From NCBI RefSeq assembly GCF_014861395.1, contig NZ_RRYV01000010.1, forward strand, positions 1 through 47,324: a DNA stretch of 47,324 nt. Reading direction: 5' to 3'. Numbering within the stretch: the stretch's first letter is position 1; every line of letters starts with the position of its first letter. The notes below the pieces were generated by a model, which ran no database searches, was not told where the DNA came from, and saw only the letters and a program-made list of their open reading frames with translations. Source of the stretch: Psychrobacter sp. FME13 (GTDB taxonomy: Bacteria > Pseudomonadota > Gammaproteobacteria > Pseudomonadales > Moraxellaceae). This document shows, in pieces, positions 1 to 7,603 of the stretch. The translations under genes were made by a program, and so were the position numbers.

Positions 1-48
1 TTCAATATAGTGACAAGCCATCTGCCGGCGCCTTTGGGGCGCTACCAC
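1..48 (-). CDS. IS3 transposase OrfB, first 16 codons only
   Basis: In the -1 frame after the slippery site the translation is VVAPQRRRQMACHYIE, which resembles the start of OrfB proteins of the IS51/IS407 group (a VV-P-QRR-type opening). The catalytic DDE integrase core lies outside the window, so integrity cannot be judged. Confidence 0.55.
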   Translation of the reverse strand, partial: MVAPQRRRQMACHYIE

Positions 49-308
49 TTTTTTGACATAGCATCCTGTAGGATGTCGGATTTAAGACATTCATCAGCGT
101 ACATCTTCTTTAAGCGGGCATTTTCAACTTCAAGCTCTTTAAGACGGCTGATAAGTGTGGCGTCCATACCACCATATTTAGATCGCCAGTTGTAGAAGGT
201 GCTTTGGCTGATGTTATGCTCACGGCAGAGCTCGGTAATAGGGACACCTTGTTCGGCTTGTTTTAGGATGTTGACGATTTGGTTGTCGCTAAAGCGTGTC
301 TTTTTCAT
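42..308 (-). CDS. IS3-family transposase OrfA
   Basis: Eighty-eight residues giving the DNA-binding half of an IS3 transposase. Residues 1-50 carry the helix-turn-helix (SDNQIVNILKQAEQG, then ISQSTFYNWRSKYGG). Residues 53-80 are the leucine-rich coiled coil used for multimerisation (LKELEVENARLKKMY). In this family OrfA alone binds the terminal repeats, while the OrfAB fusion made by -1 frameshifting carries the DDE catalytic domain. The protein ends at SKKW just after the slip site, as is usual. The start is ATG after a GGAGAA-type ribosome site. The copy looks intact as far as it can be seen. Confidence 0.85.
   Translation of the reverse strand: MKKTRFSDNQIVNILKQAEQGVPITELCREHNISQSTFYNWRSKYGGMDATLISRLKELEVENARLKKMYADECLKSDILQDAMSKKW
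48..54 (-). promoter_or_regulatory. programmed -1 frameshift site A_AAA_AAG
   Basis: On the minus strand the orfA reading frame runs TCA AAA AAG TGG TAG, which gives the classic slippery heptamer A_AAA_AAG two codons before the orfA stop. A one-base backward slip opens the orfB frame. This is the standard way IS3 elements make the OrfAB transposase. Confidence 0.7.
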
Positions 309-360
309 AGGATTCTCCTGCTGATGTATTCTAGCAGTTACTCTCTATTTATGAGTGTTC

Positions 361-1188
361 TTATTTATTGGGGGGATTACCCTGGATATTGTTCTCTGTT
401 AATCTGACTGTACCGCTAGCGATACCTGTTACCAACGCACCTTCATGCTTGCTTGGTAAAGGGTTTGGCGATAGTGCTTGCGCATCTTCTGCGTTATAAA
501 CTGAGATAAACAGGTATCTGGGCAACTCGCTTTTGTTAGGGCCAGATGAGTGCAGCAATCTGCTATGCATAAAACAGATCGAACCAGGTTTACCAATACA
601 AGGTACAAACTGTTGGCATTTCTCGCTTTCTACCTCATTACTCACTTTGCCCACAAACTTGCCGTCTTCCCAATGCGAATACAACTCTTCTTTATGGCTA
701 CCAGGCACCACCAACAGCGGTCCGTTTTCTAATGTAACTTCTCCAATCATGAGTAGTGCGGTTAGCATGTCATCATTGGTGTGAGGCGTAAATGGAAAGT
801 CCTGATGCCATTTAACAGTGGTTGTGGTGTTGGGCAGTTTAGCATTGACTTTACTATGATGAAATCGTGTGCCGTTGCCGCCGATCAAATCGCCTGCCAT
901 TTCTGACATGGTAGATTTAAGTGCCATATCAGAGAACTTATCAGATATCTCTGTAGGAGATGTGACACGTCTTAAAGAAGGGTTATCGGCACTATGATCC
1001 TTTGGATCAATATCAAACCTTGCTCTACCATCCAGTGTCGCTCCCCACGCTTCGGTATGCGTCTTACTTTCATCGATCCAGGATTTTATCTCACCCAATA
1101 GGTCTGTCAGCTCAGCAGCCTCAATGGCATTTTCTACAACCAAATAACCATCATCATAATACTGTTGGATTTGCTCGCTCGTTAACAT
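361..1188 (-). CDS. phytanoyl-CoA dioxygenase (PhyH) family oxygenase
   Basis: A 275-residue Fe(II)/2-oxoglutarate-dependent oxygenase. The iron-binding facial triad is visible: His128 and Asp130 in VKWHQDF and the distal His213 in LLHSSGPN. Arg224 in the following PRYLF segment is suited to bind the 2-oxoglutarate carboxylate. The NGPLLVVPGSHK segment (155-166) is typical of the family. Members hydroxylate a C-H bond of small molecules; the substrate is not deducible here. An AAGGA ribosome site precedes the ATG. It lies 82 bases downstream of the binding-lipoprotein gene on the same strand, so the two are probably co-transcribed. An IS3 element abuts its stop codon, so the last residues could have been altered by insertion. 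Confidence 0.85.
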   Translation of the reverse strand: MLTSEQIQQYYDDGYLVVENAIEAAELTDLLGEIKSWIDESKTHTEAWGATLDGRARFDIDPKDHSADNPSLRRVTSPTEISDKFSDMALKSTMSEMAGDLIGGNGTRFHHSKVNAKLPNTTTTVKWHQDFPFTPHTNDDMLTALLMIGEVTLENGPLLVVPGSHKEELYSHWEDGKFVGKVSNEVESEKCQQFVPCIGKPGSICFMHSRLLHSSGPNKSELPRYLFISVYNAEDAQALSPNPLPSKHEGALVTGIASGTVRLTENNIQGNPPNK

Positions 1189-1270
1189 CTTAAATTCCTT
1201 CTATTTGCTTATAGTAAAACATCAATAAATCCGCTATCCCGTTACTTTTATCAAGCGAATTAACAATTGA

Positions 1271-2131
1271 TTAATTCATAGTTTGATCAATATCTTCTTG
1301 ACTTGGAACCGTCAGTCCATGGACGCTTAGTATTTTCTCTAGGTCACCTGACTGCTTCATTTGCTCGATACCATCTGCAATGATTTTATATGTTTCAGTA
1401 TCTCCCTTTTTGACTGCTATACCGCCAACAATGGGAAAGAACTCTTGTGTAGAGCTTACCTTAACCCGATCACCTAACTTAGCAGCGGCAGACTTCATGA
1501 CTGCTGCATCGTCATACTGAATATCAACCGCTCTAGACAATAGCGCTTGTGTGGTTTGAGGTGAGTTTTCATACTCATTGATGGTAATGGCAGGCTTATT
1601 TTGTGTGACACATTCTTGCGAGATGTCTGCCAATTGAGTAGAGAATGCCGTGCCTTTCATTGTACCAACCGTTTCGCCACATAGGTCATCTGCGCCTCTA
1701 GGTTCAACGTCTGAGTCACTACGTACCAATAAAGAGATGTCCGTCTTATAATAAGGAATCATATCAATTTGTTCTAGACGTTCTTTGGTGATATACATTG
1801 ACGAGTACAGTACATCAAACTTACCACCTTTTAAGCCAGGAATTAAGTTTGCCCATCTTGTATCTTCCCATTTAGGCGTGATCGCACCATTAAGCTCAGC
1901 CACTTTGGCCATGATTTCTACGTCTATACCGCCTGGGTTGCCTTGTTCATCTAAATACTCATAGGGCGGAAACGTCATGTCTGACCCTATCGTAATTATT
2001 TGCTTATCAACACTTGCGTTTGTAGATGTGGCGTCACTATTTTCTGTATTGCTAGTGGGTGTTTCATTTGAACAAGCAGTTAGCGCTAAACCTGCAGTGA
2101 CAGAGAGTAATATAAGTTTTAGTTGTTTCAT
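1271..2131 (-). CDS. amino-acid-type ABC transporter substrate-binding lipoprotein (SBP family 3)
   Basis: A 286-residue periplasmic binding protein. The start is taken at the second in-frame ATG of a pair, because AGGA lies nine bases before MKQLKL and directly abuts the earlier ATG. The signal peptide ends in a perfect lipobox, LTAC, with Cys20 lipidated. The family 3 signature follows: ITIGSDMTFPPYEYLDEQGNP, then GGIDVEIM and WANLIPGLKGGKFDVLYSSM. Relatives bind amino acids, opines or related amino compounds. The partner permease-ATPase is most likely the fused gene at 3457-4974. It is transcribed divergently from the aldolase gene. Confidence 0.88.
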   Translation of the reverse strand: MKQLKLILLSVTAGLALTACSNETPTSNTENSDATSTNASVDKQIITIGSDMTFPPYEYLDEQGNPGGIDVEIMAKVAELNGAITPKWEDTRWANLIPGLKGGKFDVLYSSMYITKERLEQIDMIPYYKTDISLLVRSDSDVEPRGADDLCGETVGTMKGTAFSTQLADISQECVTQNKPAITINEYENSPQTTQALLSRAVDIQYDDAAVMKSAAAKLGDRVKVSSTQEFFPIVGGIAVKKGDTETYKIIADGIEQMKQSGDLEKILSVHGLTVPSQEDIDQTMN

Positions 2132-2340
2132 CGTATTCATTCCTAAAGGGTTAGTGAATTTAAACAACAGTATCAACGGTGCTGATAACGTTAACAGGGC
2201 ATACCCTAGTTATACTAAATTGCGTCTATTAAAAGCAATTTTGAAAAACCTACGCACTACTAATGTAAATCCTATTTAAAAACACAGTGCTGTTTTCAAT
2301 ACTCTCTGTATAGTAATAATCACACCCATAGGAGTATTTT

Positions 2341-3090
2341 ATGACGAACTCAATAAGCAACTCTATGAAATCTGAAGCACAGGCACGTATTGACCTAGCC
2401 GCTTGTTTTCGCTGGTTTGCAAGGCTAAATATGCATGAAGCAGTTGCCAATCATTTCAGTGCTTCCGTGTCTGAAGATGGTAGCAAGTTTCTTATCAATC
2501 CAAAATGGCAACATTTTTCAACCATTAAAGCCAGTGACTTAATATTATTAGACACCAATAATCCTGATGAAGAACTGTTGGCAACAATTGACCCAACCGC
2601 ATGGGCCATACATGGTCAAATCCATCTATCAAGACCTGATATTAAATGTGTGCTGCACTTACATCCTATTTATACAACCACCATCTCTACGTTAAAAGAC
2701 CCTGTTATTAAGCCTATTGATCAAAATACGGCACGTTATTTCAATCGCGTGAATTATGATAGATGCTATCAAGGTATGGCTGATACCAATGCAGAAGGTA
2801 AGAGATTAGCAGGCTTATTAGGCAACCATAGCCGTCTGATGATGGGCAATCACGGGATATTGATCGGCTCACACAGTATTGGTGTGGCGTTCGATGATAT
2901 GTATACGATTGAAAGATCTTGTCAGGTCTTAGCAACCGCCTACGCAACCAATCAGCCCTTAAACATCATTCCTGATGACATCGCAGAGAAAACCGCTCAA
3001 GATTGGGAGTCTATTGAGGATTTTAGCGAAGCCCACCTTGAAGAAATAAAAAGACTATTGTTAGCACAAGAGCCTGATTTTATTAAATAA
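2341..3090 (+). CDS. class II aldolase/adducin family protein
   Basis: A 249-residue protein with the class II aldolase/adducin fold. The metal-binding histidines are present: His106 and His108 in VLHLHP and His171 in MGNHGILIG. NHFSASV near residue 37 is the usual phosphate- or carboxylate-binding loop variant. In FucA-type aldolases the catalytic Glu sits in an SSE motif before the first histidines; here the aligned stretch reads PTAWAIH, as in many adducin-like bacterial members, so a classical aldol cleavage is not assured and decarboxylation or isomerisation is possible. AGGAG lies six bases before the ATG. The gene is single, divergent from the binding-protein gene, and followed by a strong terminator. 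Confidence 0.82.
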   Translation: MTNSISNSMKSEAQARIDLAACFRWFARLNMHEAVANHFSASVSEDGSKFLINPKWQHFSTIKASDLILLDTNNPDEELLATIDPTAWAIHGQIHLSRPDIKCVLHLHPIYTTTISTLKDPVIKPIDQNTARYFNRVNYDRCYQGMADTNAEGKRLAGLLGNHSRLMMGNHGILIGSHSIGVAFDDMYTIERSCQVLATAYATNQPLNIIPDDIAEKTAQDWESIEDFSEAHLEEIKRLLLAQEPDFIK

Positions 3091-3112
3091 TTTATATTGC
3101 TTGGCGCACATC

Positions 3113-3142
3113 AAAAAACCACCTGCAAATAGGTGGTTTTTT
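3113..3142 (+). terminator. Rho-independent terminator after the aldolase gene
   Basis: AAAAAACCACCT, a six-base loop, then AGGTGGTTTTTT form a 12-base stem ending in a T run, 22 bases after the stop codon. Confidence 0.85.
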
Positions 3143-3456
3143 ATGGTCTTAGTAATTGTCTTAATGGTTGTATTAATAATTGCCAGTTGCGTTGTCGTGA
3201 TTGCCACGCTGTGCTGATGCTATAAGTCAAAGAGTTCTTAAATGAGTACGAGGGTCTGTACGTTTATTACGTTTGCTCATTAGCACTTTTATTTAAAGGA
3301 GGACTACGTCGTAGCGCTCTAGTCATTCACTGACGATACTATGAGCACGTTAAGTTATGAAAATGCTGGATTATGAACACGCTGGCGTGCTACTAAAAAA
3401 GTAAACCGATATACATACATATATCGGTTTACTTTTGGTTTGAATAATAACTGCAA
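3143..3456. other. intergenic stretch between convergent genes
   Basis: I see no credible gene here. The only structure found is the strong hairpin at 3397-3436, which serves the transporter gene on the minus strand. Confidence 0.5.
3397..3436 (-). terminator. terminator for the ABC permease-ATPase gene
   Basis: A perfect 17-base stem, AAAAGTAAACCGATATA, a six-base loop and its complement. A/T runs on both sides allow action in both directions. It lies 20 bases past the transporter stop codon on the minus strand. Confidence 0.8.
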
Positions 3457-4974
3457 TTACTGATCGACGTTTTTGATAAATTGATTAAACCTCTCATTGG
3501 TACTGTTTTCTAGTTCGGCTGGTGACCCTTGTTCTATGATATGACCACCTTCCATAAATATCACTCTATCCGAAATCTTAAAGGCAAAGCTCATCTCATG
3601 GGTCACAATAATCATGGTGAGACCCTCTTTGGCGAGTTGTTCCATGACTTTTAATACTTCACTCACTAATTCTGGATCTAATGCAGAGGTTGGCTCATCA
3701 AACAATATGATAGAAGGTTCCATCGCTAATGCACGGGCAATGGCCACTCGCTGTTTTTGACCACCAGATAACTGATGCGGATATTTTTTAGCATGCTCTC
3801 TCATACCTACTTTATCGAGCATTGCAATCGCTGTTAGCTGGTTAACGCCTTTGTCATACATTTTGTGATATTGAGGTGCTAGCATGATATTTTCTAAAAC
3901 TGTTTTATGTGGAAACAAGTTAAAGTTTTGAAAGACCATACCGATATGCACAATTTGTTCTTTAAAAGGTTTAGACTTATCGGTTAATTCGGTATCTTTC
4001 AAAAATGGGTTGCCCATTAAATCAACCGTACCTTTATTCAGCGCCTCTAGACTGTTTAAGGTGCGAATAAATGTGGTTTTACCTGATCCTGATGGTCCAA
4101 TGACCGACACCACCTCACCCCATTTTACTTTTAGGTCAATACCTTTTAATACATGATGATCGCCATATGATTTATGGATATCAGTGGCTTCAAGCGCATA
4201 ATCGCCTTTTCTTTCGTTATTTATTTCTTTGTAGTTGTTTAAAGATTTATTGGTAGTGATACTGCTAACCAGCTCACCTTCTTTCAATATTGATGGGTTT
4301 TTTTTCGTAATATCTATAAATGTTTCAAACTTTTGAATTAAAAAGCCAAAGACAGTGACAATAAGTACGTAATAAAAAGCAACGGCTAGCATGGTCTCAA
4401 GGACTAAGAAGTTTTGAGAATATAACCGTTGGCCAACCAGTAGAATCTCAGTTAAAGAGATAACTGACACCAATGAGGTTAATTTTACGATGACCACAAA
4501 CTCATTACTCAGTGCAGGTAAGGCAATTCTTAATGCCTGCGGCACCACAATGAGTCTTTGAATGCCTATTGGTTTTATACCTAGTGCCTTGCCCGCTTCT
4601 ACTTGAGCTTGATGCACCGCATTTAGACCGCCACGATGAATCTCAGCAATATAGGCTGACTCACATAATGTGAGTGCTATTAAACCTGAAATGAATGAGG
4701 ATGCTAGTAGAAAGCTGGTTTTTGGAAACACCTGCGGCATACTATAAATAAAGATAAGCAATACCAATAAAGGCAAGCTACGGAACAACCATATGTAAGT
4801 TCTACTCAATAAAGAGACCGGTTTGATTTTGGATTTTTTACCTAATGCCAGTATAAAGCCTAACACTATGCCTAAAAACCATACTAAGACGCTAAGCTCA
4901 ATAACGGTTAAGGTGGCGTACCAAAAGTTTGTATTTTTTAACAAACTAAACGTGTATACCCAATCAAATTGCAT
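3457..4974 (-). CDS. fused amino-acid ABC transporter permease and ATPase
   Basis: A 505-residue polypeptide joining two normally separate subunits. Residues 1-220 are a HisM/GlnP-type permease with about five membrane spans and the EAA coupling loop at 126-147 ([12 protein letters not shown]). Residues 258-505 are the ATPase: Walker A GPSGSGKT 293-300, Q-loop in MVFQNF, signature LSGGQ 402-406, Walker B ILFDEP with catalytic Glu, and the switch His459 in VTHEM. This fusion is a known variant of polar amino acid importers and would work as a homodimer. GAGG lies seven bases before the ATG. The binding lipoprotein at 1271-2131 is the likely partner although it is in a separate transcript. Confidence 0.9.
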   Translation of the reverse strand: MQFDWVYTFSLLKNTNFWYATLTVIELSVLVWFLGIVLGFILALGKKSKIKPVSLLSRTYIWLFRSLPLLVLLIFIYSMPQVFPKTSFLLASSFISGLIALTLCESAYIAEIHRGGLNAVHQAQVEAGKALGIKPIGIQRLIVVPQALRIALPALSNEFVVIVKLTSLVSVISLTEILLVGQRLYSQNFLVLETMLAVAFYYVLIVTVFGFLIQKFETFIDITKKNPSILKEGELVSSITTNKSLNNYKEINNERKGDYALEATDIHKSYGDHHVLKGIDLKVKWGEVVSVIGPSGSGKTTFIRTLNSLEALNKGTVDLMGNPFLKDTELTDKSKPFKEQIVHIGMVFQNFNLFPHKTVLENIMLAPQYHKMYDKGVNQLTAIAMLDKVGMREHAKKYPHQLSGGQKQRVAIARALAMEPSIILFDEPTSALDPELVSEVLKVMEQLAKEGLTMIIVTHEMSFAFKISDRVIFMEGGHIIEQGSPAELENSTNERFNQFIKNVDQ

Positions 4975-5203
4975 GTTCTATCCTCTAAAATTAGTTAATA
5001 ACTGAGTTATGACAATGTTTCGATATGCCTGCTTAGAAGGCTGCTACGAGCTTTTAATCAATCAGTAGCAAGGTGTTCATTGGGTTAGTGTTTAACCTCG
5101 ATTGAGCCTTGTCTACAAACTAAAACCAGAGAGTCGAAATGCTATTGAAATAGATCATCTTTCGTACTGAATGCGATTCTAGTGCTGTTGAATTGAGATT
5201 TTC

Positions 5204-6172
5204 TCATTCTTTTTCATTTCTGATATGAGCTTCCGAAAAATAAGAAACACTCATGCCTGGTATATATTGGTTTGAAATAAAGGCTTGGCAACGGCTAGCA
5301 AAAGCTTGTTGAACGTTGGTAAGACTTGCATTTTTAGGTGTGGCAATACCAATTTTCATAGGACGCACATCACCAGATATCCTAACCATGACCAACTCTT
5401 TACCGTCGTATGAAAAGTCAGTTTTTGGTCGAACATTTAAAATGGTGTAACCAATATTGTTGCCAACCATCGAACGAATGACATCAACGTATTTACAAGT
5501 TTCTTTAATGTTGGGTTTTAAACGCTTGGTACGAAAAAGCGAAAGAAAATAATCGTTACTGTAAGGCATATCTAGTAGTATCATCGGATACTCAGTCAGC
5601 TCTTCCAACGTAACGGCTGTGTTTTTAGCCAATGGATGAGATTTTGCCAAAAGCACATACGGTGGTAGGTCTGCTAATGGCGTAAAATTGATTAGATTTT
5701 CATCAATATGCAAGTCATATAATAATGCGAGATCTATCGTGTTTTGATTCAATTCTTGCAGCAAGTTATGGTGATCATCTATCACTGCTTCTAAATCTAC
5801 CTGACTATATAAATGAGAAAACCCATGTATGATTTCAGCATAAATAAAAGGCGCAAAGGATGAAAAACACCCTACTTTAATTTTGCCGCGCATGACACCT
5901 GTGAAGTCAGCTGACATAGAATAAAGATCAGAAGATTGCGCGAGAATCACTTTGCAAGCATTTTTTACTTGCTCACCAATTTCTGTTAATAACAGCCCCT
6001 TAGCATGTTGGCGAATAAATAACTGCGCATGGAGCTCAGATTCCATATGCGCTATTGCCGCTGATATCGACGGAGATGAGATATGGATCTTTTCAGAAGC
6101 GATGATAATACTGCCACTTTCAGCGGTGGTAACAAAGTATTCCATTTGGCGTAGAGTGATGCGACTTAACAC
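5204..6172 (-). CDS. LysR-family transcriptional regulator
   Basis: A 322-residue LysR-type regulator. Residues 6-65 form the winged helix-turn-helix (LRQMEYFVTTAESGS, then ISSPSISAAIAHMESEL, then LFIRQ), and about 95-300 form the periplasmic-binding-like effector domain. The start codon is GTG with AGGA seven bases upstream; no ATG fits better. It is the last gene of a run with the Rid and DUF1028 genes, 26 bases behind DUF1028. It therefore probably controls this island in response to the substrate or an intermediate, and regulates its own expression. The effector cannot be told from sequence. Confidence 0.9.
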   Translation of the reverse strand: MLSRITLRQMEYFVTTAESGSIIIASEKIHISSPSISAAIAHMESELHAQLFIRQHAKGLLLTEIGEQVKNACKVILAQSSDLYSMSADFTGVMRGKIKVGCFSSFAPFIYAEIIHGFSHLYSQVDLEAVIDDHHNLLQELNQNTIDLALLYDLHIDENLINFTPLADLPPYVLLAKSHPLAKNTAVTLEELTEYPMILLDMPYSNDYFLSLFRTKRLKPNIKETCKYVDVIRSMVGNNIGYTILNVRPKTDFSYDGKELVMVRISGDVRPMKIGIATPKNASLTNVQQAFASRCQAFISNQYIPGMSVSYFSEAHIRNEKE

Positions 6173-6198
6173 GATAAATCCTTTTGATTAAATAATAT

Positions 6199-6870
6199 TT
6201 ATAAGTCTCCAGGTACTCCATAACTTGGTGAAATCGTTGGGTTAAAAGCTCTTACAACATAATCGTCTAATTGAGGTTCGTAAATTCCCCACAATTGCTG
6301 TAAATCCTCTATTGGAGTGTCTGACCAATCAACTCGAAGATCTACAATCGGCCACGTGGCTTTATCTACTACTAGCAGCCCTGCAGAGTGCACTTCCCCT
6401 TCTTCTCCACCTGCGTTATACCCTGATACTAAGCTTTCAAGTAGTCTGCTGGCAAGCGCGCCTTCGCTTTTTTCAAAAGTATTTAGCATAGCTTCTGGCA
6501 CAGCCGTGTTAGATAGCATATTTCCGGCGCAAGAAGCATTTTTTCCAACAACCGTAGAAAATGTGCCGAGGGTGTGCTCACCGCTAAATACAAAAGGTGC
6601 CCCTGTTGTATCTAACGCCATTAATTGGCGATATTGGATAAACTCTGTACTTTTAATTAGCTCTAGGCCAGCATCAGTGGGCGTTAAATTGTATTGCATC
6701 ATCTCAAGCAATACTTGAGACAAGTTAGGGTCAGTTATATTTTGACTGGTAACCACACCAACACCAGCTTTAGCACGAATACACCTAGATGCCACTGCTG
6801 GTGATGATGAGCTAACCGCCGCTCCTAACTGTCCTGTTTTTGTGCAGCGTGCAATAATAGAAAAAGTCAT
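6199..6870 (-). CDS. DUF1028 family protein (Ntn-hydrolase-like)
   Basis: A 223-residue member of the DUF1028 family. The diagnostic N-terminal block is MTFSIIARCTKTGQLGAAVS followed by SPAVASRC and GVGVVTSQN. The middle has GAPFVFSGEHTLG and a typical NAGGEEGEVHSAGLLVV segment. The family is related in fold to Ntn hydrolases and recurs beside Rid proteins and amidohydrolases in catabolic loci, but I know of no agreed reaction. AGGA precedes the ATG. It sits 27 bases after the Rid gene, so the two are an operon. A hydrolytic step on a nitrogen compound is a reasonable inference only. Confidence 0.85.
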   Translation of the reverse strand: MTFSIIARCTKTGQLGAAVSSSSPAVASRCIRAKAGVGVVTSQNITDPNLSQVLLEMMQYNLTPTDAGLELIKSTEFIQYRQLMALDTTGAPFVFSGEHTLGTFSTVVGKNASCAGNMLSNTAVPEAMLNTFEKSEGALASRLLESLVSGYNAGGEEGEVHSAGLLVVDKATWPIVDLRVDWSDTPIEDLQQLWGIYEPQLDDYVVRAFNPTISPSYGVPGDL

Positions 6871-6897
6871 CGTACATCCTTAATATAAATTATAGTT

Positions 6898-7305
6898 TTA
6901 GATCACAGCGGTGGCATCTACTTCTACCAACCATTCAGGACGTGCCAATGCAGAGACCACAATACCAGTGGATACAGGATGTACGCCTTTTAGCCAACGA
7001 CCAACCACACGATAAACATCTTCGCGGTATCTAGGATCTATGATGTAAATGGTGATTTTGCAGATATCCTCTAGCTCTCCGCCAGCCTCTTTTAACAACA
7101 TATCAATGTTGTACATTGCTTGTTCTGTTTGACCTTTGACATCGCCAATACAAACGCTTTCATTAGTTTCTAGATTTTGGCCAATTTGACCTCGTAAAAA
7201 CACAGTGCTGCCTTTTGCCACCACTGCTTGGCACAAGTCATTATCAATATTTTGCTCAGGATAGGTGTCTTTGGTATTAAAGGGTCTGATACGTGTGTGT
7301 TTCAT
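6898..7305 (-). CDS. Rid-family (YjgF/YER057c/UK114) protein without the catalytic arginine
   Basis: A 135-residue Rid-fold protein. The second in-frame ATG is chosen because GAGG lies six bases before it. Family blocks include FLRGQIGQN, a QTEQAMYNIDMLLKEAGG helix, ICKITIYI and the C-terminal WLVEVDATAVI strand. In RidA enamine/imine deaminases Arg105 (PARS in E. coli) binds the substrate carboxylate. Here the aligned stretch is HPVSTGIVVSALA with Ser/Thr in that place, as in the Rid4 to Rid7 subfamilies, so ordinary 2-aminoacrylate deaminase activity is unlikely. It is first in the Rid-DUF1028-LysR operon and divergent from the flavin monooxygenase gene. Hydrolysis of another reactive imine is possible but unproven. 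Confidence 0.87.
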   Translation of the reverse strand: MKHTRIRPFNTKDTYPEQNIDNDLCQAVVAKGSTVFLRGQIGQNLETNESVCIGDVKGQTEQAMYNIDMLLKEAGGELEDICKITIYIIDPRYREDVYRVVGRWLKGVHPVSTGIVVSALARPEWLVEVDATAVI

Positions 7306-7603
7306 TGGCTGCCTCATGTCATGTTTAAATAAAATAAGTGCTGTCTAAAGCTTCTGTTAGGCCTTATAAACAGTATGTCGCAAATCAATTTCAAGGCAAA
7401 TTAAGATTTCCTTTCCAATGATTAGGTTCAGCCATATCAAATTGATTCGGTTTTTTTGAGGTATAAATTCAGGACATATGATTGTCATTTGTAATATATA
7501 AAAATTATGATGAGGTCAGTGGATATGATTTATTGAGAGGATTTGACCTTAATAGAGTTGTTATGCCAAACATTCATATTTGTTTAATAGAGAGAATAGC
7601 CAT
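7306..7603. other. divergent promoter region between the Rid operon and the monooxygenase gene
   Basis: About 300 AT-rich bases separate the two divergent starts. A small palindrome ATGA-TTG-TCAT at 7478-7488 lies inside a longer dyad of ATAT arms and could be a LysR-type site. No promoter boxes are clear enough to call. Confidence 0.3.

Larger units (their letters stand above)
1..360 (-). mobile_element. IS3-family insertion sequence, left part only
   Basis: OrfA, a programmed frameshift site and the first codons of OrfB identify an IS3-family element of the kind grouped with IS51/IS407. Only the upstream end of the element is in the window and the rest runs off the left edge. The outer boundary must lie between the orfA start and the stop codon of the dioxygenase gene at 361. 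I could not fix the terminal inverted repeat because the other end is missing, so 360 is a maximum. Confidence 0.6.
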
